Shown here piece by piece: positions 53,749 to 62,557 of a stretch of 64,000 nucleotides of DNA. The notes under the pieces are model-generated. The model had not been told where the DNA came from and made no database searches. It saw only the letters and a program-made list of their open reading frames with translations. Source of the DNA: Sessilibacter corallicola (lineage in GTDB: Bacteria > Pseudomonadota > Gammaproteobacteria > Pseudomonadales > Cellvibrionaceae); contig NZ_JAJSLX010000004.1 in the NCBI RefSeq assembly GCF_021290925.1, positions 62,001 through 126,000 of the forward strand, in the 5' to 3' direction. The position numbers were made by a program, and so were the translations under genes. How positions within the stretch are numbered: position 1 is the stretch's first letter; each line of letters begins with the position of its first letter.

Positions 53749-53967
53749 TCATTTCGCCAATTCGCTCGATAATTAATAGAATTAGTTGTCGAGTGAATCA
53801 AGAGCCTTGTGTCTGTTGTCTTATTGGCGCATCAGATATTTGGCTGCATTTAACGCGTTTCAGGCGTTAATCCTCAGTGCCCAAATTAAATCGAATTAAC
53901 CTGTTCAAAATACGCAGAATATTTTGTTTTTAACGGTGTTTAAAACACTAATTCGACTGGAAATCCC

Positions 53968-54006
53968 TATAATCTTAAGTGTGAGCAAGAGTTTGATCAA
54001 ACTCTT
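53968..54006 (+). promoter_or_regulatory. -10 box and perfect 20-bp palindrome ahead of ornithine cyclodeaminase
   Basis: A consensus TATAAT lies at 53968-53973. Fourteen bases on, a perfect palindrome with arms AAGAGTTTGA/TCAAACTCTT spans 53987-54006, 46 bases before the start codon. Its placement over the likely transcription start suggests a repressor operator. Confidence 0.55.
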
Positions 54007-54051
54007 CGGGCGATTTGGTTCTCTGGTGAAAAAGTAATAGGTAGCCTTAAT

Positions 54052-55146
54052 ATGAAAAGTGCAGTTGAATTAAAAAACAGTGCGTTACCCTTTGTCGGCG
54101 TTGACCAGATGGTTGATCTTGTCACGACGGTGGGTGTTGAAAAATTTATGCGTGGGCTTGCCAACTACATTGAGGAAGATTTTAAACGCTGGCCTTTGTT
54201 CGATAAATCTCCGCGTTACGCTTCGCATTCGCAAGAGGGCGTTATCGAATTAATGCCCACCAGTGACGGTTCTTCTTTTACCTTTAAATACGTAAACGGA
54301 CACCCCAAAAATACCAAAGTGGGTTTGCAAACCGTGACTGCTTTTGGCGTATTGTCAGATGTTAATTCTGGCTACCCAATACTATTATCCGAAATGACCG
54401 TGTTAACAGCACTTCGTACGGCGGCGACCTCGGCAATGGTGGCTAAGTATTTAGCGCCCGAAGATTCCACCACCATGGCTATGATTGGTAATGGCGCTCA
54501 GTCTGAATTTCAAGCATTAGCGTTCAAAGAAATTATTGGTATTAACACAGTTCGACTTTACGACATTGATCCTGTTGCTACTGAAAAAGCGGTAAAAAAC
54601 TTAACCGGTAAAGGGTTAGAAATTATTGCTTGTAAATCCAGAGAAGAAGCTATTGACGGTGCGCAGATTATTACAACCTGCACCGCAGATAAGCGATACG
54701 CCACTATTTTGGAAGACAGCATGGTTTCCGCGGGTGTTCATATTAATGCCATTGGCGGGGATTGCCCGGGTAAGACGGAATTAGACGGTAATATTCTTAA
54801 GCGTGGCGATATCTTTGTTGAGTACGAACCACAAGCGCGCATTGAGGGTGATATTCAACAATTGGATTCCGACCATTCTGTGACCGAGTTTTGGCAGGTC
54901 ATACTGGGCAAAGCGCCGGGCCGTAAAAACCGAGAACAAATTACAATTTTTGATGGTGTGGGTTTTTCGGTAGAAGACTTCTCGGCGTTGCGTTTTCTGT
55001 ATGATCAACTGAAAGCGGTTAACAATATTCTTGAGATCGACTTAATTGCTCAACCGAATGATCCGCGCAATCTTTTTGGTTTTTTCGAAGACAAAGCCGA
55101 CAACAAGAATGAGAATTTTTGCGGTAACGTCAGTCAATTTGGGTAA
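54052..55146 (+). CDS. ocd: Ornithine cyclodeaminase (mu-crystallin family)
   Basis: 364 residues. Converts L-ornithine to L-proline and ammonia with bound NAD+. Substrate region HPKNTKVGLQTVTAFGVLSDVNSGYPILL, MTVLTALRTAATSAMVAKYL, Rossmann motif MIGNGAQSEFQALAF, ITTCTADK and HINAIGGDCPGKTEL with the catalytic Asp in the family position. The C-terminal extension (after GVGFSVEDFSALRFLYD) is longer than in small OCDs, as in the arginine-pathway forms. Gap of about 300 bases from ctlX with its own promoter and palindrome, then a LysR gene about 200 bases downstream. Confidence 0.92.
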   Translation: MKSAVELKNSALPFVGVDQMVDLVTTVGVEKFMRGLANYIEEDFKRWPLFDKSPRYASHSQEGVIELMPTSDGSSFTFKYVNGHPKNTKVGLQTVTAFGVLSDVNSGYPILLSEMTVLTALRTAATSAMVAKYLAPEDSTTMAMIGNGAQSEFQALAFKEIIGINTVRLYDIDPVATEKAVKNLTGKGLEIIACKSREEAIDGAQIITTCTADKRYATILEDSMVSAGVHINAIGGDCPGKTELDGNILKRGDIFVEYEPQARIEGDIQQLDSDHSVTEFWQVILGKAPGRKNREQITIFDGVGFSVEDFSALRFLYDQLKAVNNILEIDLIAQPNDPRNLFGFFEDKADNKNENFCGNVSQFG

Positions 55147-55348
55147 CACTGCTCTGATATAACCAGAGGTGCCTGTATTTATCAGCATGCGAATGGTTGC
55201 GTGCTGATAAATTTTCGTTTCTTTTTGCCTTCCTTCCGCCTTTCTTTTTATTTCTTTATAAAACAATCGACTTCTATTGGTTGGTTTATTTCTACTCGAT
55301 TTTAACTCTATTGCTTGTTAGCCTGAGTTAATGAACTAGGTAGCCATT

Positions 55349-56242
55349 ATGACCAAGAAATTGCCCTCTCTTAATGTTTTAAAAGTATTTGATACAGCCG
55401 CGCGCCAAGGCAGTTTTAAACTCGCGGCGCAAGAGTTGTGTTTGTCGCCATCCGCTGTCAGCCACCAAATCCGGGTGCTGGAAGAGCAGTTGGGAGTAAT
55501 GTTGTTTGAACGGTTAAATCGTTCCATAAAGTTAACCATTGAGGGTGAGCAATATCACAAGGATATTCAAACGGCGATGTCACTTATTGAGCGAGCCACT
55601 GATCGGTTAGTGGGTGTCAATCAAAAGAAAAGTATCACCATTAGCTGCATTCCTTTTGTGACAAATCATTTTTTAATTCCGCATTTGCCCACTCTCAAAC
55701 AAGCGCATTCGGATTACAGCATTAAGCTACTTTCTCAAATTAAGTTAGTGGAATTAAAACACGGCCAAGTGGATTTGGCGGTGCGTTACCAAAAACAAGA
55801 CCGCAATGATCTTGAATATGTGCCGCTGACCAACGTGAGTTTAACTCCCGTCTGTAACCCCGAATATTGGCTTAAGTTCGAGCAAACTGGGCAGGGTTTT
55901 GACGATCATAAATTTATCAGTCTTAGCGTTGATACTAAAACCTGGACGACGTGGTTATCGCAGTTTCGTCCCACTAATACACTGCCGGATTTCGAAATTG
56001 AACTGGATAATTACCAAGCCGTCAAACAGGCGGCTGTGCAGGGGTTGGGATTGGCTATGGGTTATTGGCCCGCAGTTCAAGACGAGGTTAGCAAAGGCAA
56101 TTTAATCGCTCCTTATGGCGAACAAGTCTCTGAATTTGGGGCTATGTATTTGGTGTATCCGAAAGTGGATCAAGACCGAGATTCGGTTAGGATTATCCGA
56201 GACTGGATGGTGAGTGTATTTCAGCAGTTTACAGTCAGTTGA
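55349..56242 (+). CDS. LysR-family regulator, GcvA-like
   Basis: 297 residues. HTH at about 6-64 with KLPSLNVLKVFDTAARQGSF and CLSPSAVSHQIRVLEEQLG, the GcvA/AmpR branch signature; substrate-binding domain at about 90-292 (VDLAVRYQKQDRND, VKQAAVQGLGLAMGYWPAVQDEV). Co-directional with ornithine cyclodeaminase and the likely regulator of that gene or of ctlX. AGG lies ten bases before the ATG. Confidence 0.9.
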   Translation: MTKKLPSLNVLKVFDTAARQGSFKLAAQELCLSPSAVSHQIRVLEEQLGVMLFERLNRSIKLTIEGEQYHKDIQTAMSLIERATDRLVGVNQKKSITISCIPFVTNHFLIPHLPTLKQAHSDYSIKLLSQIKLVELKHGQVDLAVRYQKQDRNDLEYVPLTNVSLTPVCNPEYWLKFEQTGQGFDDHKFISLSVDTKTWTTWLSQFRPTNTLPDFEIELDNYQAVKQAAVQGLGLAMGYWPAVQDEVSKGNLIAPYGEQVSEFGAMYLVYPKVDQDRDSVRIIRDWMVSVFQQFTVS

Positions 56243-56333
56243 ATTAATTTCACGTGAGCGCTAGAGAAATCTCGTTTGTTTATATATGGCAGCAGACCTA
56301 ACCTGCTGGAATGTACTTGAAGTAGGTTCCGCC

Positions 56334-57233
56334 ATGAAAAAAATAATGATCACTGCAAGCGACGGTATTGAGCTTTCTGCCAATGTTTATACCCCCATTG
56401 ATAGTTCGCAGCCCTCTGGCGCCAAAAACTCCTGCGCGTATGTAGGTGGCGTCATCATTAATTCCGCAACTGGTGTTAAACAAAGTTATTACCGCTCGTT
56501 TTCCGAATATATGGCTTCTCAAGGTTATGTGGTTATTACCTACGATTATCGTGGAATTGGTGCGTCTTTGAATTTGCCTTACCGCGACAGCAGGCTGACG
56601 ATGACCAATTGGGGCGAACAAGATTTTGAAGCGGTTTTAAGCTTTGCTTTGCAAACACACCCTAGTTTGAATTGGCACTGCATTGGTCACAGTGTAGGAG
56701 GGCAAATAATAGGCTTGGCGCCAAGTAGCCATAAATTAACCTCAGTGTTTAATGTGGCTTCTCAAAGCGGTAATTGGCGGCTTTGGACAGCCAAATTCAA
56801 ACTGCAATTAATACCCGTGTGGTATGTATTGATACCGCTGTTGAGTCGAGTGTTGGGTTATTTTCCTGGCAGTATTATTGGCGGCGAGCATTTACCAAAA
56901 CATGTGGCATTAGATTGGGCCAGATGGTGTCGCAACAAAAACTACATTTGCGATAAAAGCGGAAATACCTACCGTCCTCACTTTAACCAGCTCACATTAC
57001 CCATGCATTTTCTTGTGATTGATGATGACCACAAATTCGCGCCAGAAGTGGCCGTGAAAAGTTTGGCCGGATTTTACGAGAACGCAAAAACCGATATTAG
57101 CAAAACCACGAAAGACGAGAGAGACGGTGGATTTCTGGGCCACTTTGGTTTCTTTCGACAAAAACACCAAGTGCTTTGGTCGAAAGTTACCGATTGGTTT
57201 GAAGCCCACAGTGATGTGTTGCTCGTTAAATAA
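56334..57233 (+). CDS. Alpha/beta hydrolase (serine aminopeptidase/YheT-like group)
   Basis: 299 residues from ATG 56334 (AGTAGG nine bases upstream); the frame opens at 56286 but the extra residues are not conserved-looking. Marks: ITASDGIELSANVYTP, IINSATGVKQSYYRSFSEYMASQGY, DYRGIGAS, nucleophile Ser in CIGHSVGGQIIGLAP, Asp in VIDDDHKFAPE, His near GHFGFFRQ. Typical of uncharacterised hydrolases of the 'COG4757' kind. No signal peptide. Substrate unknown. Confidence 0.82.
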   Translation: MKKIMITASDGIELSANVYTPIDSSQPSGAKNSCAYVGGVIINSATGVKQSYYRSFSEYMASQGYVVITYDYRGIGASLNLPYRDSRLTMTNWGEQDFEAVLSFALQTHPSLNWHCIGHSVGGQIIGLAPSSHKLTSVFNVASQSGNWRLWTAKFKLQLIPVWYVLIPLLSRVLGYFPGSIIGGEHLPKHVALDWARWCRNKNYICDKSGNTYRPHFNQLTLPMHFLVIDDDHKFAPEVAVKSLAGFYENAKTDISKTTKDERDGGFLGHFGFFRQKHQVLWSKVTDWFEAHSDVLLVK

Positions 57234-57816
57234 ATTTACAGAAAACAAAAAGGCCTTCGTTAATGTGAAGGTCTTGAAAACACTTGTTCAGTTTATTTCC
57301 TCGATTTAAATACCTTCTCTTAACCCGCATCTTCATTGACTGCCAGTCGAACGCCTGTAAGTAATATTCTCAACAGAGTAATTGCCCGCGATTTGACGGA
57401 TTTCGAATGATATTCCCCTTTTATTCGCCATAGTGTGTTGGTTTTATGCCCATATTGAGCGGCTTTTTTGGTTGGCTGTTGAGGTTGGTCTTTAATTATC
57501 GTTCAATATTGCGTGGTTGGTTTGCGTGAGTTTCGAAGGTTTTAACACACTGGTTGATAGAATTGCTGTCGTTTGATTCCCTTAATTGGTATAAATCTAA
57601 AAAAAGATATTGACATAATCTAACCGTTACTGAACAATTGCTGCATTGCAGCATACTGATGGGTTTATGATTTGGCGTTGAATTTCTGAGTTTAAATGTC
57701 TGAGGTAGTCATCAACCCGATTGAGACAGCCCCATTGGGCTCGATCTATTGAACTAGCGATCTAATGATCTAGACAGTTAATTTATGACCACCTATTCCT
57801 ATTTAAGGAGCGCGTT
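57234..57816. other. Intergenic region with weak terminator hairpin
   Basis: About 580 bases. An imperfect stem AAGGCCTTC/GAAGGTCTT near 57249-57275 may end the hydrolase transcript. The rest should carry the phasin promoter; no ORF recognised. Confidence 0.4.
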
Positions 57817-58116
57817 ATGACAGATGATATGATGAAACCATTCGAATCAATGAAATCACTTTTGGCTATGCAAGCTGATGTGATCTCTAAAACTGTTGCC
57901 CAACAACAAAAAGCGGCTCAGTCACTTTCTGGTTTCTTCCAAGACGAAGCCAAAAAAGCACAATCTCTAAAGTCTCCTGAAGAGCTTGTTCAGTTCAATA
58001 TGGACACAAGCAAGGCACTTTTTGAGTTGTTGAAGTCTCAAGGTGAAGAGTTCTCTACTATCGCCGAAGAAGCTCGTGAAGCCTTCGTGAACGAGATTGG
58101 CAGCTACTCACGTTAG
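57817..58116 (+). CDS. Phasin-family protein
   Basis: 99 residues, all helical and amphipathic: KPFESMKSLLAMQADVISKTVAQQQKAAQ, FFQDEAKKAQSLKSPEELVQFNMDTSKALFELLKSQGEEFSTIAEEAREAF (quoted in parts: QAQSL-type, SPEELVQ). Matches the Phasin_2 pattern; phasins coat polyhydroxyalkanoate granules. No PHA synthase gene is in the window. Strong AAGGAG ribosome site and an immediate strong terminator imply high, single-gene expression. Confidence 0.82.
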   Translation: MTDDMMKPFESMKSLLAMQADVISKTVAQQQKAAQSLSGFFQDEAKKAQSLKSPEELVQFNMDTSKALFELLKSQGEEFSTIAEEAREAFVNEIGSYSR

Positions 58117-58137
58117 TAAGCCGAGCTGTTCATGCAC

Positions 58138-58160
58138 AAACCCCGCTATAGGCGGGGTTT
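58138..58160 (+). terminator. Rho-independent terminator after the phasin gene
   Basis: AAACCCCGC (58138-58146) and GCGGGGTTT (58152-58160) form a GC-rich stem with a five-base loop, followed by further T residues. Confidence 0.92.
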
Positions 58161-58263
58161 TTTATGTCTGTTCAAAATGTGCGTGATCGCATTCGAAAAG
58201 AAACTTTGGTGTCGGCGGCAGCTTCGCTATACTGCGGGCTGGTTTCAATTTGAGTGAAGATTA

Positions 58264-59061
58264 ATGTTTTTCGGAAAAATCATTGGTGGATTGTTCGGCT
58301 TTTCCATAGCAAATATCCCAGGTTTAGTGATTGGTGGGGTTCTTGGTCACTTTTTCGACAAGGGTTTGAAGCAATTTCGGCCTACGTTATCGGAGCAAGA
58401 GCGCGCAGACGTAGAATCGGTCTTTTTCAAAACGGTTTTCCAATTGATGGGCCACGTGGCGAAATCAGATGGCCGTGTTTCTGAAGAAGAAATCGCCGGT
58501 GCCGAACACATTATGGCGCACATGCGTATCTCTGGAGAGATGCGAACCAAAGCCATCGGCTTTTTCAAGCACGGCGCATCCGACGAATTTGATCTCGCTG
58601 CGGTTGTTGCTGAATTTAATAAAATTGGCAACAAAATACCGAGCTTACGTCAAACCATTCTGATGTATCTCATCAACATTGCGCTGGCCGACGGTAAAAT
58701 TGAAGCGTCTGAAGAAGCCTGCCTAGAAAAAATCTCTGAGCATTTGGGCATCTCAAAGTTTGCCTTCAAACAATTGATGGCCATGCTCAAAGCCCAGGCT
58801 AATTTCCACGAAGGCGGCGGACAAACGCAAGCCACTCGCGAAGACGAATTGGCACTTGCCTATGAAGTGTTAGGTGTAGACGCCGATGTTTCTGAGCCAG
58901 CGTTGAAAAAAGCGTATCGTAAATTAATGAGTGAGAACCATCCCGATAAATTAATGGGGCAGGGCGTTCCTCAAGATATGGTTGAAATGGCGACTGAACG
59001 ATCACAGAAAATTCAAGCCGCTTACGATTTGATTAAAAAACACCGCAAAAGCCAAGCATGA
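58264..59061 (+). CDS. djlA: Co-chaperone DjlA (TerB plus C-terminal J-domain)
   Basis: 265 residues. N-terminal hydrophobic Gly-rich segment (about 5-30, GGLFGFSIANIPGLVIGGVLG) as membrane anchor, TerB-like domain (about 50-180, GHVAKSDGRVSEEEI and IALADGKIEASEE), and a C-terminal J-domain (about 197-262) with the HPD motif at 226-228 that stimulates DnaK ATPase. Its last four bases overlap the start of the next gene (ATGA), so the two are translationally coupled. Confidence 0.93.
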   Translation: MFFGKIIGGLFGFSIANIPGLVIGGVLGHFFDKGLKQFRPTLSEQERADVESVFFKTVFQLMGHVAKSDGRVSEEEIAGAEHIMAHMRISGEMRTKAIGFFKHGASDEFDLAAVVAEFNKIGNKIPSLRQTILMYLINIALADGKIEASEEACLEKISEHLGISKFAFKQLMAMLKAQANFHEGGGQTQATREDELALAYEVLGVDADVSEPALKKAYRKLMSENHPDKLMGQGVPQDMVEMATERSQKIQAAYDLIKKHRKSQA

Positions 59062-59918
59062 GTCAAAACGACACTAATATTAAAAGTAATACCAACACCA
59101 AAGTATTTTCCCGTTCAGCAATGGCGGATGCTTTAGGCGTAAGCTTAAAAGAAATCACCGAAGCGTTGCTGCGCGCTGGTTGGGTTCAGCAAGTCGATAA
59201 TTCCTGGAAATTAACCGCCAAGGGTGAATTCGAAGGCGGTGAGATTCGCCAGAGTAAAAAGTTTGGCGACTATTTGGTGTGGCCTGAATCTGCTCTTTCG
59301 CACCCCATTTTTCGGTTTGATAAAGACGATACCTTAACCGCCAGCGAGTTGGGTAAAGAAATTGGTTTAAGTGGTCGTTTAACGAATTTATTGCTGCAAC
59401 ACTGCGGTTGGCTTAAGCGCGAACACAAAGGTTGGGTGCTTTCAGCCTCTGGTTTAGCGCAGGGTGGTATTCAGCATGAAAATGCAAAGACCGGAGTGCC
59501 CTGGTGTTCTTGGCCAAAAAATTTATTGGCAAATGAATACTTTCAACGTGCGTGCGTGACTTTAACCAACGCCGAAATTAAAGAAGACATTACCTCGCTA
59601 AACGGCATTGCTGTTTCCAGCCCGCAGGCGGCGGCGTTTCATTCGTGGTGTTATTTAACCGGAGTGGTGGTTGCCCAAAACGTTAAGCATCCCTTGCGCG
59701 ATAGCTTAGTGTTCGATTTTTACATGCCCAGAATTGGTCTTTTTATCGATGTCTGGAATCAATCGCTTGGACCAAGTGAATTGGCGGCGCGCTTAGAGCG
59801 AAAAAGTGTGTGTGAAGATTTAGAAATCGATTATTTGGTTTTCGAAGATGTCGACATAATGACACTTGAAGAAGAGTTGCCAAGAGAACTCCTAAAACGT
59901 GATTTAGAAGTTCTTTGA
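59058..59918 (+). CDS. Winged-helix protein with C-terminal PD-(D/E)XK-like domain
   Basis: 286 residues. Two short winged-helix-like modules (about 17-70 and 85-132; each with 'LGVSLKEITEALLRAGWV...W.LTAKG' or 'IGLSGRLTNLLLQHCGWL...WVLSASG') precede a C-terminal domain (about 175-286) with the restriction-endonuclease-like pattern SLVFDFYMPRIGLFIDVW and a K/R-containing helix, then DYLVFEDVD. The usual catalytic E-x-K is here D-V-W, so cutting activity is doubtful. Translationally coupled to djlA. I cannot name a family with confidence. Confidence 0.65.
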   Translation: MSQNDTNIKSNTNTKVFSRSAMADALGVSLKEITEALLRAGWVQQVDNSWKLTAKGEFEGGEIRQSKKFGDYLVWPESALSHPIFRFDKDDTLTASELGKEIGLSGRLTNLLLQHCGWLKREHKGWVLSASGLAQGGIQHENAKTGVPWCSWPKNLLANEYFQRACVTLTNAEIKEDITSLNGIAVSSPQAAAFHSWCYLTGVVVAQNVKHPLRDSLVFDFYMPRIGLFIDVWNQSLGPSELAARLERKSVCEDLEIDYLVFEDVDIMTLEEELPRELLKRDLEVL

Positions 59919-59926
59919 TACCTGAC

Positions 59927-59954
59927 TCAGAGGTTTTTTATAAAAAGCCTCTGA
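59927..59954. terminator. Bidirectional terminator between convergent genes
   Basis: TCAGAGG (59927-59933) and CCTCTGA (59948-59954) flank a T-rich then A-rich centre, giving a hairpin with T runs on both strands. It serves the winged-helix gene and the convergent 78-residue gene. Confidence 0.72.
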
Positions 59955-60191
59955 TTATTTCCCCACAATAATGTCTAACCATTCCTTTAAATTGTGGGTT
60001 TTACCAAGCTCTGACTGAGTTTCTTTCTGAATTTCCAGTGTGCCTAACGCTAGGTCAACAATCGTTGAGTGATAAACCGAGTTTGGATGACTGAAGCCTT
60101 TTTCTTTGGCTCGCGCTTCTAACAAATCCGCTAGTGCTTGCAAATCTTCCGGGAAAACGCCTTGTTTTTGTAACGGTTTTAAATAGTTCAT
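59955..60191 (-). CDS. Small conserved-looking protein downstream of mscS
   Basis: 78 residues (NYLKPLQKQGVFPEDLQALADLLEARAKEKGF...). Helical, soluble, no signal. It starts six bases after the mscS stop, on the same strand, so probably in one operon. I do not recognise the family; no function proposed. Confidence 0.6.
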   Translation of the reverse strand: MNYLKPLQKQGVFPEDLQALADLLEARAKEKGFSHPNSVYHSTIVDLALGTLEIQKETQSELGKTHNLKEWLDIIVGK

Positions 60192-60197
60192 AAATAA

Positions 60198-61055
60198 TTA
60201 ATGGTTTTCTTTCGATGAAGTCGCTGGGTTGAGTAAGGTAACTTCCCGCTGAGGGAATGGAATTTGGATATTATTATCCGCTAACGCGTTAAAAATCGCT
60301 TGGTTAGTTTTAAATTTTTGCTCGAAATAAGTAATGGTCGGCGCCCAAAAACGAATACTGAGATTAATGCTGCTGTCGCCAAAGTTATCGATACCCACTT
60401 GCGGTGGCCGTGGATCATTACCTTCAATGTTGGCAAGAGCGGCGGTAATAACGTGTTTTGCCAAATCAATATCTGCGTTGTAAGCCACACCAATAGACAG
60501 CTCAACAACTCGGCTTTCTTTTGAGTTATGAATAATCTCGCCAATCACATGCCGGTTCGGAATCGTAATTAATTCTTCGTCTTCGTTGGTTAATAGCGTG
60601 TGTGAAAGATTAACTTCTTTAACCACGCCAGTAACGCCCAATAACGAAATGGTATCGCCGACAACGTACGGACGGGTCACGATAATATTCAAACCGGCGC
60701 TGTAATTGGTGAGTAATCCCTGAACAGCCAAACCAGCACCCAAAGATAAGGCACCAATGGCGGCGACCATGGGTGTGATGTTAATACCGAGTTTGTTTAA
60801 AACGATAACGACAACAATTGCGACAATAACAATTTTTGCCACGTTGGCGATAAATTGAGAGAGCGTAACATCCAGTTTTTTAGTCAGGCAAACTGCCTTC
60901 ACCCAGTTAGACGCTTTGTTGGCAATAAATAATCCGAAGATTAACACCACAACAGCACCAATAATTTGGAAGCTATAATTAACTAAAAATGTTGTTATCA
61001 ACTCATAAAGTGTTGTTAACTGAGATATCGAAAGCTCCACCGGGTTCTCTTCCAT
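60198..61055 (-). CDS. mscS: Small-conductance mechanosensitive channel MscS
   Basis: 285 residues, the E. coli MscS length. Three transmembrane helices (about 22-45, 62-87, 92-118); pore helix with the Gly/Ala pattern AIGALSLGAGLAVQGLLTNYSAG; beta domain VVGDTISLLGVTGVVKEVNLSHTLL and IPNRHVIGEIIHNSK; C-terminal alpha/beta domain. Opens on membrane tension to release solutes. Complements the truncated MscS-like gene at 2779. Confidence 0.94.
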   Translation of the reverse strand: MEENPVELSISQLTTLYELITTFLVNYSFQIIGAVVVLIFGLFIANKASNWVKAVCLTKKLDVTLSQFIANVAKIVIVAIVVVIVLNKLGINITPMVAAIGALSLGAGLAVQGLLTNYSAGLNIIVTRPYVVGDTISLLGVTGVVKEVNLSHTLLTNEDEELITIPNRHVIGEIIHNSKESRVVELSIGVAYNADIDLAKHVITAALANIEGNDPRPPQVGIDNFGDSSINLSIRFWAPTITYFEQKFKTNQAIFNALADNNIQIPFPQREVTLLNPATSSKENH

Positions 61056-61130
61056 CAGATTCTTTTCTCTGTGTTTTAGACTTAAAAATACAGACGCTAA
61101 TATTTGGTCACTTAACTACGAGCTGTGCTT

Positions 61131-61688
61131 TTATTTTTTTGCCGATACTTCGTAAGGCAATTTTGGCAGCAGTGGTTGCAGTGCTTCGGCGGTTTCGTCG
61201 TAGATTTTTTTAACGTTGGGTTGTAAGCCCACTTCCATGCGACGCGATAACATGGTGATTGGAAATAAACAGTGCTCGGTATCTTTAAAGCACACTGCGC
61301 GGCTTCTTCCGGCTTGGTCTTCGTAAATGCGCCAAACCAAATTGAATTCACGCTGAAATTGATCGCCAATAATGACACCCAAGGCTTGCAATTTAACGCG
61401 CTCATCTGAGGCAATTAATCGAGCGTCGATAATGCGTTGCAGAACATCAAGGTCTGATTTATTGCCGCGAATAGCGTCGCCCAATTTCAATTTCGCCAGC
61501 TCATTTACCGAGGCTCGTTGATTGTTCAGGTGCTGATTGTCCAGCCAACCCAATTCTTCGATTTTTGGCCATACTTTTTCGTCGCCAAATTGAGCAAGGC
61601 TGACTTGGGTAAAGCACAACAGGGCAAAGCCAACCAATAACTTGGCAATCACGGGAGTGAAACGTACGTCTGTGTTGATCGATTTCAT
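61131..61688 (-). CDS. Exported DUF3806 protein
   Basis: 185 residues with a signal peptide (LLVGFALLCFTQVSLA). The mature part fits DUF3806: LQRIIDARLIASDERVKLQALGVIIGDQFQREFNLVWRIYED, CLFPITMLSRRMEVG. Two cysteines in AVCFKDTEHCLF may be disulfide-bonded in the periplasm. Function unknown. About 75 bases upstream of mscS on the same strand, so possibly in the same transcript. Confidence 0.75.
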   Translation of the reverse strand: MKSINTDVRFTPVIAKLLVGFALLCFTQVSLAQFGDEKVWPKIEELGWLDNQHLNNQRASVNELAKLKLGDAIRGNKSDLDVLQRIIDARLIASDERVKLQALGVIIGDQFQREFNLVWRIYEDQAGRSRAVCFKDTEHCLFPITMLSRRMEVGLQPNVKKIYDETAEALQPLLPKLPYEVSAKK

Positions 61689-61916
61689 ATTCAGGAATGG
61701 AAGCGTTAACGTTGTTTAAATTGTTTGCAATGGTAGTAGAAAACGCCGGTTTTGTCTGGTTAAAAGTTGTTCGCAAAGTGCGGCGTTAACTACCGAGAGG
61801 TCGTGACTTTTGAGCGGCTATTCTTCTTGGCCTTCAGTTGTATCGACAACCTGAAGGCGCAATCAAAAACTCAGGTGAATGGGCCTGATTGTTCATGGAC
61901 CTGATTGTTGATGGAC

Positions 61917-62387
61917 TCAGTTGTTTAGCGCTAATTGGGTTTTCGCGTCTGACAGATTAACCGCATTGGCTAAATCCGTCGCTGAACTGAATGGAATGAT
62001 TTCGGTGGTGTTTTCTAGTTCAATGGTTTGGTTGAGTTTGTTGCTCAATACACGTTCAAGCGCTTCAACATCGACAGAACCGTTTACGGTGATTTGCTTG
62101 AGTTCTTCTTCGGTCAGCTGGCTGGTTTGAGTGCCCGGTAAGTAAATGGTGCCGTTGTAGAAATCGACTCCCAGAGCAACGATACCAGGTATTAAAAACA
62201 AAATTAGGCCCAGGCCGTCCAACGCGACGATAGCCGGGTCGAGTCGACCACCGGATAATCCCTTGCGCTCTGGGTAAAAGAGGGTGCCGCACCCCGTTAA
62301 TTGAGTGACCAGTGCAATACTGAGAAAACTCGCGGCAACCGCTTTGAATTTACGCTTAGGCTTAAGGTGGCTGTTGGAATTCATCAT
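61917..62387 (-). CDS. Small lipoprotein, YceK-like/inner hydrophobic helix
   Basis: 156 residues with a lipoprotein signal ending LTGC (about residue 33) and the typical GCGTLFYPERKG start of the mature part, then a hydrophobic hairpin (LGLILFLIPGIVALGVDFYNGTIYLP). The 'G(C)GT...YPER.G...G..D..IV.LD' pattern is common to small gammaproteobacterial lipoproteins often misnamed polynucleotide phosphorylase. Acidic C-terminal tail. Start at the first of two tandem ATGs is uncertain. Confidence 0.7.
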   Translation of the reverse strand: MMNSNSHLKPKRKFKAVAASFLSIALVTQLTGCGTLFYPERKGLSGGRLDPAIVALDGLGLILFLIPGIVALGVDFYNGTIYLPGTQTSQLTEEELKQITVNGSVDVEALERVLSNKLNQTIELENTTEIIPFSSATDLANAVNLSDAKTQLALNN

Positions 62388-62557
62388 TGGGTGTACTCTT
62401 GTTTTAAAACGATAAATATCTGTGATTCACAGGGATGCGTATAATACGACACTTCGAAACATCGTATTGAGACCAATCCTAGACATTTTTAAACGCATTT
62501 GTCTCCGATCTTTCGGCAGAATCTATTCAATTGCTATCGACAGGCGTCTACTATTCC

